Positions 56,840 through 64,000 of a stretch of 64,000 bases of DNA are shown here, one piece after another. The notes below the pieces were generated by a model that worked only from the letters and a program-made list of their open reading frames with translations, did no database searches and was not told the DNA's origin. The position numbers and the translations under genes are program-made. The stretch is from Bacillota bacterium. GTDB lineage: Bacteria; Bacillota; UBA4882; UBA8346. Where the stretch lies: NCBI GenBank assembly GCA_023402395.1, contig JAEYGI010000070.1, positions 41,376-105,375 of the forward strand. The letters are read 5' to 3'. The stretch's first letter is position 1; each line of letters opens with the position of its first letter.

Positions 56840-59800
56840 ATGTTCCGGAAAAAACGCGGTTGGATCTGTTTTGTTCTACTGGTGGCGGTGCTTGCGTCAA
56901 TGCTGACGTTGGGAGCGGTCTCCGCCGCCGAGCAGGTCAAGGTGACCGTTTTGGCCACCAGTGACCTGCACGGCCACATTTATCCCTGGGAGTACGCCAT
57001 TGACTCCGAGGATCCCCGGTCCGGCCTGGCCAAGGTGGCATCGATAGTCAAGGAAGTCCGGGCCCAAAACCCCAATACCATTCTGGTCGATAACGGCGAT
57101 GTCATTCAAGACAACATGGTTGAGTTGTTCAACGATGAAAAGATTCATCCCATGATTCGGGCCATGAACGAAATCGGCTACGATACCTGGACGTTGGGCA
57201 ATCATGAGTTCAACTTCGGCCTCGACGTGCTGGGCCGGGCCATTAAGGGTTCCAAAGCGACGACCCTGGCCGCCAACATTTACCGGGAGAACGGCAAACG
57301 CTTCGTCCAACCGTACCGGATCGTCAAGTCCGGCGGGGTCCGGGTCGGAATCATCGGAATGATTACCCCTCATATTCCGCGCTGGGAAGCCAGCACTCCG
57401 GCGAATTTCAAGGGGTTGACCTTCACCGATCCGGTTGCTGAAACCAAAAAGGTAATCGCGGAGCTTAAAGGCAAAACCGACGTGGTCATCGGCGTAATGC
57501 ACATGGGCGTTGAGCCCGAATACGGTGCGGCCGAGTCGGGAATCCGGGCGATCGCCGAGGCCAATCCGGAGTTGGCCGCCATCGTGGCCGGCCATGCCCA
57601 TGCCACCATCGTCGGCGACAAGATCAACGGCGTACTGGTAGTCGAGCCCGGTTCTCTCGGCGCCCGGGTGGCCCGGATCGATCTGAGCCTGGCCAAGTCC
57701 GGCAACCAATGGACGCTGCAGGACAAGACCTCTTCCAGCATTGATACGGGCAAGTACCCGGCCGATCCGGCGCTGCTGGCCAAATTCAAATGGGTTCACG
57801 ACCGGTCGCTGGCCGACGTCAATACCGTCATCGGCAAGGTTGGTGGCAACTTCCTGCCGGGTCTGGAGATCCTGCCCGGCATCCCCACCGCTCAGTACCA
57901 GGACACCGCGCTGATGGATTTTATCAATGACGTGCAGTTGTATTACACCAAAGCCGATGTCTCGGCGGCGGCGCTGTTCTCCCCCACCTCCGATCTAGTC
58001 CAGGGCGACTTCAAAAAGAAAGATGTCGCCAATATCTATAAGTACACCAATACCTTGATCGCAGTCAAAGTCACCGGCAAGCAATTGAAAGCCTATATGG
58101 AATGGTCGGCCCAATTTTATAACGAAGCCAAGCCGGGCGATTTGACCGTCAGCTTCAACCCGAACATCCGCGGTTATAATTACGATCTGTTCGCCGGGGT
58201 CAATTACGAGATCAACCTCGCCGCCCCGGCCGGCAAACGGATCGAAAACCTGACCTTCAAAGGCAAACCGGTCACCGACTACACCGCGCTCACGCTGGCC
58301 GTCAACAATTACCGGTTTGGAAACATGGTCAAGGACAAATACTTTAACGAAGCCGATAAAGTTTACGACTCTTATGAGGCCATGGGTGACAAAGGCCGGC
58401 TGCGCGACCTGATCGTCGACTATGTCCAAAAGCAGGGCACCGTCAATCCCAAATGTGACAACAACTGGAAGATTACCGGCATCAACCTGGAGCATCCCTT
58501 GAAAGCGGAAGTCTTCAAACTGGCGCAGTCGGGAGCGATTAAAATCCCGGCCTCCAGCGACGGCCGGACCGCCAACGTCAAGTCCCTCAACGTCTATGAG
58601 CTGTGCGACAGCGGCGTTCTGCCCTACCGGGTCATTGACGTGCTGTCATTCACCGATTTCCACGGCTCGCTCGCCAAGAGCGGCAGGAATGTCGGCATCG
58701 CCGCGCTGGTGGGCGAGGTCAAAAAATACAAGGCCGCTAACAAAAACACGGTGGTGGTCTGCGCCGGCGACCAATACCAGGGCAGTGCCGAATCGAACCT
58801 GCTCTACGGCAAGCCGGTCAGCGCCGGCATGAAAGAGATGGGCGTCCTGGCCTCGGCCATCGGCAACCATGAGTACGACTGGGGCGGCGACCGGTTCGCG
58901 GGTTGGGCGGCGGACGGCGGTTTCCCGTTCCTGGCCGCCAATATCTACGACCGGAAGACCAACGCGCCGGTCAAATACGCCAAACCCTACCTGATCACCG
59001 AGATCGCCGGGGTCAAAGTGGCCTTCATCGGCATCACGACTCCCGAGACTTCGTTCAAAACCAAACCCGAGAACGTCGCCAATCTGGAATTTAAAGACCC
59101 TGTCGAAGTTCTGCCCAAATACATTAAGGAAGTCCGGGCCGCCGGAGCGAATATCGTCATTGCCCTGACCCATCTGGGCGCCACCATCGACAAAGCCGGG
59201 ACCATCGGCGGCGAAGCCGGTGAACTGTCCAAAGTGGAAGGGCTGGACGGAATTATCGCCGGCCACTCCCATGAGATCATCGTCGGCCAAGTCGGAAAAA
59301 CACCGCTGGTCATGGCCTATTACAACGGCCGGACCATCGGAAAACTGACCTTCGTGGTGGCCAAAAACGCTCCGACCCTGGTGGTGAGCAAGGCGGAACT
59401 GGATCATCTCTACCTCCGGCCGGCCACGCTGAAGGAAGATGAGGCGGCCAAAGCCCTCTATACCAAGTATCTGGCCGAAGTGCAACCGATTCTCTCCGAA
59501 AAGATCGGCGTCGCCAACGTCGATCTGGTCCACGAGACCAAGGGCCCGTCTCTGATGGGTGAATGGGCTTGCGACATGATCCGGAAGATCGCCGGGGTTC
59601 AGATCGGCATCCATAATGGCGGCGGACTCCGGACCTCCCTGGAAAAAGGCGTTCTGACCGTCGGCCATCTCTATACCCTGATGCCCTTCGATAACACGCT
59701 GGTCACGGCCAAGCTCACCGGCGCCCAAGTCCGGGAGGCGATTGAGAACGGCCTCGGCAGCGATAAGTTCAACTTCGGCCAAGTGGCCGGGGTCTATGTG

Positions 59801-60085
59801 ACCTATGACCTTAGTCTGCCCTATGGCCAGCGGATCGTCAAGATCACCCTCGAAAACGGCGAGCCGCTCGCTCCCGATAAGCTCTATACCGTGGTTGCCA
59901 ACGACTTTATGTTCGCCGGCGGCGACAACTACGTGGTCCTCAAAAAAGCTCAAGCGATCCGGGATACCGGCATTCCGGTCCGGGACGCGATGATTGAATA
60001 CATCAAGGCCCAGAAAGTCATCGAGCCGGCCTACAAAGGCTATCAGTCCCCGGCCGCGGCCACGGCCGCTAAACCCGCGGCCTGA
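56840..60085 (+). CDS. YfkN-like double nucleotide phosphoesterase (CpdB-like plus UshA-like)
   Basis: The 1081-residue secreted protein has a signal peptide (GWICFVLLVAVLASMLTLGAVSA, cleaved near 30) and two full metallophosphoesterase/5'-nucleotidase units. The first (about 31-520) has ATSDLHGH, NGDVIQD, LGNHEFNFG, AGHAHATI and a nucleotidase domain ending near VNNYRFG; the second (about 590-1065) has SFTDFHGS, GDQYQGS, IGNHEYDWG, AGHSHEII and NGGGLRTSL. This is the YfkN arrangement, in which the first unit favours 2',3'-cyclic nucleotides and the second 5'-nucleotides. The role is phosphate and nucleoside scavenging outside the cell. The C-terminus is an Ala/Pro tail without an LPXTG motif. 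Confidence 0.93.
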   Translation: MFRKKRGWICFVLLVAVLASMLTLGAVSAAEQVKVTVLATSDLHGHIYPWEYAIDSEDPRSGLAKVASIVKEVRAQNPNTILVDNGDVIQDNMVELFNDEKIHPMIRAMNEIGYDTWTLGNHEFNFGLDVLGRAIKGSKATTLAANIYRENGKRFVQPYRIVKSGGVRVGIIGMITPHIPRWEASTPANFKGLTFTDPVAETKKVIAELKGKTDVVIGVMHMGVEPEYGAAESGIRAIAEANPELAAIVAGHAHATIVGDKINGVLVVEPGSLGARVARIDLSLAKSGNQWTLQDKTSSSIDTGKYPADPALLAKFKWVHDRSLADVNTVIGKVGGNFLPGLEILPGIPTAQYQDTALMDFINDVQLYYTKADVSAAALFSPTSDLVQGDFKKKDVANIYKYTNTLIAVKVTGKQLKAYMEWSAQFYNEAKPGDLTVSFNPNIRGYNYDLFAGVNYEINLAAPAGKRIENLTFKGKPVTDYTALTLAVNNYRFGNMVKDKYFNEADKVYDSYEAMGDKGRLRDLIVDYVQKQGTVNPKCDNNWKITGINLEHPLKAEVFKLAQSGAIKIPASSDGRTANVKSLNVYELCDSGVLPYRVIDVLSFTDFHGSLAKSGRNVGIAALVGEVKKYKAANKNTVVVCAGDQYQGSAESNLLYGKPVSAGMKEMGVLASAIGNHEYDWGGDRFAGWAADGGFPFLAANIYDRKTNAPVKYAKPYLITEIAGVKVAFIGITTPETSFKTKPENVANLEFKDPVEVLPKYIKEVRAAGANIVIALTHLGATIDKAGTIGGEAGELSKVEGLDGIIAGHSHEIIVGQVGKTPLVMAYYNGRTIGKLTFVVAKNAPTLVVSKAELDHLYLRPATLKEDEAAKALYTKYLAEVQPILSEKIGVANVDLVHETKGPSLMGEWACDMIRKIAGVQIGIHNGGGLRTSLEKGVLTVGHLYTLMPFDNTLVTAKLTGAQVREAIENGLGSDKFNFGQVAGVYVTYDLSLPYGQRIVKITLENGEPLAPDKLYTVVANDFMFAGGDNYVVLKKAQAIRDTGIPVRDAMIEYIKAQKVIEPAYKGYQSPAAATAAKPAA

Positions 60086-60119
60086 GCCTCACCAATGCAA
60101 GGGCAGGTATAAGAAATGC

Positions 60120-60152
60120 GAAAGCCCCTTCCATACGGAGGGGCTTTCTTGT
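60120..60152. terminator. Terminator between the double nucleotidase gene and corA
   Basis: GAAAGCCCCT..AGGGGCTTTC forms a ten-pair stem with a short T-rich tail, placed between converging genes. Confidence 0.8.
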
Positions 60153-60186
60153 TCATTATTATTCGGCCCTAATCGGGTCCCGATCG

Positions 60187-61173
60187 TTAAAACATATTCT
60201 TCCGGCGTAGCAGCAGAATGCCGATTCCGCACAGCGCCAGGGAGCCGAGCATGATCAGGATGAACGCCCACGGCGAGTGCTGCAGGGGCACGGCCACGTT
60301 CATTCCGAAGAAACTGGCCACCATGGTCGGCAGGGCCAGGACGATGGTGACCGAGGTCAGGAACTTCATCACGATGTTTAGATTGTTAGAGATGATCGAG
60401 GCGAAGGCGTCCATCATTCCGCTCAAGATAACGCTGTGAGTCTCGCACATCTCAATGGCCTGCTTGTTCTCGGTGATTACGTCCTCCAGCAGATCCTCGT
60501 CATCGGGGTACATCTTCAGGATCTGGGAGGTCAGGACCGTATCCGGGTCGACTTTCAGCGCCTGGGCCTTCAGTTGCGACCGGAGCAGTTTCTCCATGAC
60601 GATCCCGTTGGCCCGGAGCGACGTCGTGAAATAGACGAGGCTTTTCTCCAGATTGAGCAGCTTGAACAATTCTTCGTTCTGCATCGACCGGTGCAGCTGC
60701 CCCTCGATCTCGTCGGACTTCTTGGCGATCTGCTTCAGATACCGCAGATAATAGGTGGCGGTTTTAAACAGGATCTGAAGCACGAAACGGGTCTTCTTAA
60801 ACGTGTAAAAGGAACGGCTGCGATTGAGTTCAAACTCGCCCAGCAGCGGATTCTCCCTCAAACAGACCGTGATCAGGTGATTCTCGGTGACCACGATCCC
60901 CAGCGGCACCGTATCGTAGCTTAAATTGGAACTGCCGTCGGTTTCGACGGGGATATTAATCAGGATCAGCATCTGGCCTTCGTCAACCTCGATCCGGGAA
61001 CGCTCTTCTTCATCCAAGGCCGCCCGCAGCATATCCGGGATGATCCCAAGCTTGGTCGCGATCTCGGCCAATTCTTCCTCGGTGGGGCTGATCAGATTGA
61101 TCCAAGCGCCCTTCTCTAATTGATCCCGGACCACGGTCAATTCCTCATTGACGGTCAGATAACATTTGAGCAT
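60187..61173 (-). CDS. corA: CorA-family magnesium transporter
   Basis: A 328-residue homopentameric Mg2+ channel. A soluble N-terminal domain (about 1-265) precedes two C-terminal membrane helices; the pore motif SFFGMNV (GMN) lies between them, followed by basic RRKNMF at the end. The first segment is LKCYLTVNEE. ATG 61173 has GGGGAGAGG just upstream; the frame is open to 61194 but this part is the terminator T-run. The transcript begins about 245 bases upstream and contains an attenuator-like leader, so expression is likely controlled before translation. Confidence 0.95.
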   Translation of the reverse strand: MLKCYLTVNEELTVVRDQLEKGAWINLISPTEEELAEIATKLGIIPDMLRAALDEEERSRIEVDEGQMLILINIPVETDGSSNLSYDTVPLGIVVTENHLITVCLRENPLLGEFELNRSRSFYTFKKTRFVLQILFKTATYYLRYLKQIAKKSDEIEGQLHRSMQNEELFKLLNLEKSLVYFTTSLRANGIVMEKLLRSQLKAQALKVDPDTVLTSQILKMYPDDEDLLEDVITENKQAIEMCETHSVILSGMMDAFASIISNNLNIVMKFLTSVTIVLALPTMVASFFGMNVAVPLQHSPWAFILIMLGSLALCGIGILLLRRKNMF

Positions 61174-61193
61174 TGTCCTCTCCCCTTTGCCCA

Positions 61194-61419
61194 TAAAAAA
61201 TCAGGACCGGTTTATTATCTCACCCGGCCCTGAACGGTAGTCCGTTCGCGAAGGACAATGCCTTGGGTTACAGCGGCGCCACGCAATATCCGGTCGGGAC
61301 GATCGCGGAAAGAGCCGCTTCGGGCGATGAATGTCGATAATAAACCGGACGGCTAGAATAACTACTGTCTCCTTCCACTGTCGTCACCTACCTTTAATTT
61401 TCTCCAAATTTGAAATTCA
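61194..61419 (-). promoter_or_regulatory. corA leader RNA with terminator and long-range antiterminator
   Basis: Between the promoter and corA the RNA ends in a rho-independent terminator, TCAGGgCCGG..CCGGuCCTGA (61233..61201) plus a T-run (61200..61195). The terminator's loop and 3' arm contain GATAATAAACCGG (61207-61219 on the plus strand reads CCGGTTTATTATC). This is perfectly complementary over 13 bases to the earlier segment at 61336-61348, so an antiterminator pairing excludes the terminator. Several GC-rich hairpins lie between. I compared it with M-box and yybP-ykoY layouts and found no match; the family is unassigned. Confidence 0.75.
61268..61387 (-). CDS. Possible corA leader peptide (39 codons)
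   Basis: Inside the corA leader, GTG 61387 (or GTG 61378, with AGGTAGG eight bases upstream) opens a frame that ends TAA at 61268, giving MTTVEGDSSYSSRPVYYRHSS and then an Ala/Leu/Pro-rich end (APL). The codons for PVYY are the early arm of the 13-bp inverted repeat, so translating ribosomes would cover the antiterminator arm and favour termination. A chance ORF of this size is not improbable in this GC-rich DNA, so translation needs testing. Confidence 0.35.
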   Translation of the reverse strand: MTTVEGDSSYSSRPVYYRHSSPEAALSAIVPTGYCVAPL

Positions 61420-61425
61420 ACTTTA

Positions 61426-61454
61426 ACTATACTCCCCGCCAATTGGTTTGTCAA
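61426..61454 (-). promoter_or_regulatory. Promoter of the corA leader
   Basis: TTGACA (61454..61449), exactly 17 bases, TATAGT (61431..61426). It places the corA transcript start near 61419, about 245 bases before the corA start codon. Confidence 0.85.
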
Positions 61455-61557
61455 GGCGGTTTCCCTGGGGCCCACCGTTAACAAATTCGTTAACAGGGAG
61501 ATCCTAACGTTTGGCGAATTTCCCCGTATTGATTTCCTACGAAAGGTTGCTACATCC

Positions 61558-62547
61558 ATGCCGAACTACAATTTTGAGGATGGCCGGTGTACGTTCGAAG
61601 GTGCCGTTTCGGTTGAGACCGGACCCGGCTGGGCCATGCCATGGCGGCTTCCCTGGCCGGAACGGGCCTTTTATCCGGTGCTCGCCGGCGATACCGCCCA
61701 AACCCCCTCGGGCGTGCGGCTAACCTTTGTCACCGACGCCTGCCGGATCGGATTGAGACTCTTGGAACCGGCCGAGGGAATGAAGCTCGATCTCCTGGTC
61801 GACGGCGGCTTGGTTGAAACGCGGACCGTCGCTGCCTCCGACTCCCTGGTCCAATTCAACCCGCTGCCGGCCGGGCTGAAGCAGATCGAGATCTGGCTCG
61901 ATCCCCGCTTTCCGTTCCGGCTGGCCGAGGTCAGCGTCGAACCCGGGGCCGGACTGGCCCGTACCGCGCCGGCCCAGCGCCGCTGGGTGCATTATGGTAG
62001 CTCCATCAGCCATTCCAAAGCCGCCGGCTCCCCGTCTACGCTCTGGACCGGACTGGTGGCCCAACGGCTGAACCTGCACCTCACCAACCTCGGCTTTTCG
62101 GGCCAGTGCAAGCTGGACCCGATGATCGGCCGCCTGATCCGGGATCTGCCGGCCGATTTCATCACGCTCAAGCTTGGGATCAATATCTATAGCGGCGATC
62201 TGACCGAGCGGACCTTCGGTCCTTGCGCCATCGGCCTGATCCGGCTCATCCGCGAAAAGCACCCGGAAACGCCGCTGGCCGTGATCTCTCCGATCTATTC
62301 GCCGCCCCGGGAAGAGGTCAAAGGCGGCAGCGGCCTCAGCCTGCGGGAGTTGCGCGAGGTCCTCGCCGGAATCGTCACGGCCTTCCGGGAGCATGGCGAC
62401 CGCCGGATTCACTACGTTGACGGGCTCCGGATCTTCGGGCCGCAAGACGCCGGCCATCTCCCCGACGAACTGCATCCGGACGCCGGCGGCCAATACATCA
62501 TCGCCGAACAGATCATCCGCGAGGTCTTTGGAAAACTGCAAGCGTAA
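61558..62547 (+). CDS. SGNH-hydrolase-fold esterase with N-terminal beta-sandwich
   Basis: A 329-residue soluble protein. The N-terminal part (about 1-140) is beta-rich, as in the jelly-roll modules of CE2/CE3-like carbohydrate esterases. The C-terminal part is an SGNH fold: WVHYGSSISHSKA (block I with GSS in place of GDS), NLGFSGQCKLDP (block II Gly), ITLKLGINIYSG (block III Asn) and LPDELHPDAGGQYI (block V Asp-x-x-His). All catalytic positions appear present. No signal peptide, so a cytoplasmic deacetylase or esterase of sugars is likely. AAAGG lies about 12 bases before ATG 61558. Confidence 0.88.
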   Translation: MPNYNFEDGRCTFEGAVSVETGPGWAMPWRLPWPERAFYPVLAGDTAQTPSGVRLTFVTDACRIGLRLLEPAEGMKLDLLVDGGLVETRTVAASDSLVQFNPLPAGLKQIEIWLDPRFPFRLAEVSVEPGAGLARTAPAQRRWVHYGSSISHSKAAGSPSTLWTGLVAQRLNLHLTNLGFSGQCKLDPMIGRLIRDLPADFITLKLGINIYSGDLTERTFGPCAIGLIRLIREKHPETPLAVISPIYSPPREEVKGGSGLSLRELREVLAGIVTAFREHGDRRIHYVDGLRIFGPQDAGHLPDELHPDAGGQYIIAEQIIREVFGKLQA

Positions 62548-62564
62548 CCGGGCCTCAAGACATT

Positions 62565-62607
62565 AAAACCCCGAAGCCGGCTCACTCGCGCCGACTTCGG
62601 GGTTTTA
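62565..62607. terminator. Terminator between the SGNH hydrolase gene and dpaB
   Basis: AAAACCCCGAAG (62565-62576) pairs perfectly with CTTCGGGGTTTT (62595-62606), with a further CGGC/GCCG pair inside; serves converging genes. Confidence 0.85.
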
Positions 62608-62608
62608 C

Positions 62609-63196
62609 CTAATATTTCTCGAGCACCGGCTGATACTGCCTGCCCTGGAGCGCGGCTAGCACCGTGGGCAGCACCGATTCGAACTTGGCAATCAGCGAAT
62701 TCGGCTTATGCTCCGGATCGTCCTGGCCGAACGGGACGAAAAAGACATTCTTGGCCGACAGCAACACCCCGATATTGCGGGCGCTGAGCCCCAACCCCTC
62801 ATTGGTGGCGATCCCCAGCACCACCGGACGGTCGTTCCGGAACTGCTCCTTGGCCATCATCAGCACCGGCGTGTCGCTTACCCCGCTCGCCAGCTTCGAT
62901 AGCGTGCTGGCGGTGCAGGGCGCGATCACCAGCAGATCGAGAGGCCTGCCCTGCTTGTTGACGGTCTCGGCCTCGGTGATGGTCATCACCGGCGGCCGTC
63001 CGGCGATCCGCTCCATCCGTTCCAGGAAGCCGGCCGCCTTGCCATAACGGGTATCGGTGACCGCCGCCTGATACGACACCAGCGGAACCACGGCCGCCCC
63101 CTCGGCCGCCAGCCGCTCCAATTCCGGAAAAACCTGTTCAAAGACGCAATAGGCCCCGGTGAACCCGAAGCCGATCACCCGGTCTTTCAGTACCAT
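62609..63196 (-). CDS. dpaB: Dipicolinate synthase subunit B (SpoVFB)
   Basis: The 195-residue flavoprotein makes dipicolinic acid in the mother cell together with DpaA; the product loads into the spore core with calcium. It starts VLKDRVIGFGFTGAYCVFEQV, with a flavodoxin-like P-loop, and carries LLVIAPCTASTLSKLASGVSDTPVLMMAKEQFRNDRPVVLGIATNEGL, the conserved flavoprotein core, then KNVFFVPFGQDDPEHKPNSL. GGGAGG lies seven bases before ATG 63196. dpaA, normally directly upstream, is absent: the upstream region is repeats, so dpaB is alone here. Confidence 0.92.
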   Translation of the reverse strand: MVLKDRVIGFGFTGAYCVFEQVFPELERLAAEGAAVVPLVSYQAAVTDTRYGKAAGFLERMERIAGRPPVMTITEAETVNKQGRPLDLLVIAPCTASTLSKLASGVSDTPVLMMAKEQFRNDRPVVLGIATNEGLGLSARNIGVLLSAKNVFFVPFGQDDPEHKPNSLIAKFESVLPTVLAALQGRQYQPVLEKY

Positions 63197-63515
63197 TTTT
63201 CTTCCTCCCGTGTTTTCCCCGTTAACCCAATATATACGCCGCCGGGAGGATTCATGCCGCGCTTTGGCGCGCGGTTTTGAATCCGGCCGGAACGGCTGCC
63301 GGTTTGAGCGGGAAATTGATCTTCGGCCGTCCCGGACTTCCGTTTGGAGTGGGAATTTGCCGTTTTTCCCCGCTGGAGCGAACGCTAAGCTTCCCGGCCA
63401 TTGCGCCCGGGCCGCCGGCAAAGTTTCCGGAGCCGGAAATGATAAGTTTTTAACGGAAAACCGAAGTTTGGGACCGCCGGAAAACCAAAATTTATCCCGG
63501 AGGAAATGCCCGGCT
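63197..63515. repeat. Intergenic with dispersed CCGGAA-rich repeat copy D
   Basis: From about 63290 the sequence is CCGGAA-rich. Its core (63425-63512) aligns base for base with copy C (46925-47012) and shares AAATGATMAGTTTTTAACGGAAAA with copy A. No gene; it separates dpaB from the final region. Confidence 0.7.
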
Positions 63516-64000
63516 AATTCGCGCGGTGATTTGATGAGCCGGACTCAACCACCGCTGTTTGCAGGTGGGTATGGTCATGTCGAGGAATGTCCAATCCGGG
63601 GCGCAGACCCATCTCTTGCTCTTCCCTGCCAGGGCAATGTCGACAAGGGATGGTTGCAATAATTAGGAATAACCTTTGCCAATACCGGCCTAAAATCTTA
63701 CCCCTCCCTCGTTGTTCCCTCCCCGATGTTGTGATTGTCGTGGGCTACTCAAACGGGGCAATGTCAACAAGCGATGATTACATATGTTGGTATTATTAAG
63801 CCGAAATCTGGGCTTAGACCTCTCTCTTGCTCTTCCGGCGTAATCTCATCCTGAGCACCGGACCTTGAACCGTCCTTGGTTCTGGTCCCCCGCGTGGGAG
63901 AGTAACCGATACCTTCGCGGTCCAAAGGCTTTTAGAGACCAGCGTCTAGGGTTACCCTTCCCCTTGAATTGACTCCCTGGATCATCAGCTCTGGGGAAGG
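63516..64000. other. Unassigned repeat- and hairpin-rich window end (possible mobile-element edge)
   Basis: Two motifs each occur twice: TCTCTTGCTCTTCC (63612-63625 and 63823-63836) and GGCAATGTC-ACAAG-GATG (63633 and 63767), in the order B-A then A-B. Further on, GGACC-TT-GAACC..GGTTC-T-GGTCC and CCGCG..CGCGG (about 63858-63922) form structured hairpins. The short ORFs here lack ribosome binding sites and are not believed. It could be the non-coding end of an IS110-like element or another mobile element whose gene lies beyond the window. Confidence 0.4.

Noticed and set aside
58646..59953. 435-codon minus-strand ORF opposite the double nucleotidase
   Set aside because: Antisense shadow with no domain features.
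61194..61419. corA leader as a classical M-box (ykoK) riboswitch
   Set aside because: The invariant M-box blocks (GUUAGGUGAGGCUCCU and the GCUGGAUGCUU/GUGCUAAAGCUCUACG region) are not present; only a vague TAGGTGA resemblance.
61362..61559. 65-codon minus-strand ORF upstream of corA
   Set aside because: It spans the promoter boxes and has no ribosome binding site.
63159..63662. 167-codon plus-strand ORF over the dpaB start and repeats
   Set aside because: Composite of antisense dpaB and repeat sequence without a credible start or domains.
63516..64000. rRNA or tRNA gene at the window end
   Set aside because: No conserved rRNA blocks, no cloverleaf or TTCGAATC-type T-loop.

Overview
This window looks like chromosomal DNA of a GC-rich, endospore-forming member of the Bacillota (Firmicutes). 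Evidence seen in the sequence: sporulation genes (spoIID, yqfC, yqfD, a dipicolinate synthase B subunit, a CotA-type laccase), the Firmicute block yqfC-yqfD-phoH-pgpH-ybeY-dgkA-cdd-era, a T-box ahead of glutamyl-tRNA synthetase and a c-di-AMP (ydaO-type) riboswitch. A deep-branching clostridia-like or Limnochordia-like lineage is my inference. One secreted protein looks like an outer-membrane beta-barrel, which would fit a diderm Firmicute but is not proof. No rRNA, tRNA or CRISPR array was found.

Layout. 1-16.8 kb is almost entirely minus strand and holds core housekeeping genes: secF (first bases only), secD, two small membrane proteins behind a consensus promoter, an HD hydrolase, yajC, tgt, queA, spoIID, era, a GNAT gene, cdd, a dgkA-PAP2 fusion, ybeY, pgpH, phoH, yqfD and yqfC, with one plus-strand GAF/HD-GYP gene. 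17-32.6 kb is mixed: a barrel-like protein, a composite M48 lipoprotein-type protease, a ROK kinase, a geranylgeranyl-reductase-like flavoprotein, a methyltransferase, a very long poly-HAMP chemoreceptor, an NTase-Nudix fusion, gltX with a 1.5-unit T-box leader, and a glycosyltransferase-like gene behind the c-di-AMP riboswitch. 32.7-48.7 kb is an accessory-looking region: glycerate kinase, laccase, a broken gltX fragment, a PHP hydrolase, small transporters, two AraC regulators, MBL hydrolases, a heptad-repeat coiled-coil protein, a 7-blade RCC1 lipoprotein and an inorganic pyrophosphatase. 48.7-63.2 kb holds a zincless Fpg/Nei glycosylase, gltBD, a YfkN-like double nucleotidase, corA behind a long attenuator-like leader, an SGNH hydrolase and dpaB. 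The last 0.8 kb is repeats and structured non-coding DNA, possibly the edge of a mobile element.

Non-coding DNA is the most unusual part. I see (i) nested-palindrome elements of about 84 bp, one of which supplies the tgt stop codon; (ii) a second dispersed CCGGAA-rich repeat family in four intergenic places; (iii) an RNA leader before corA in which a possible 39-codon leader ORF contains one arm of a perfect 13-bp inverted repeat whose other arm lies in the terminator hairpin; (iv) a tandem T-box with a duplicated decision module; and (v) a c-di-AMP switch with visible antiterminator and terminator pairings. I consider the corA leader the best candidate for an undescribed regulatory system.
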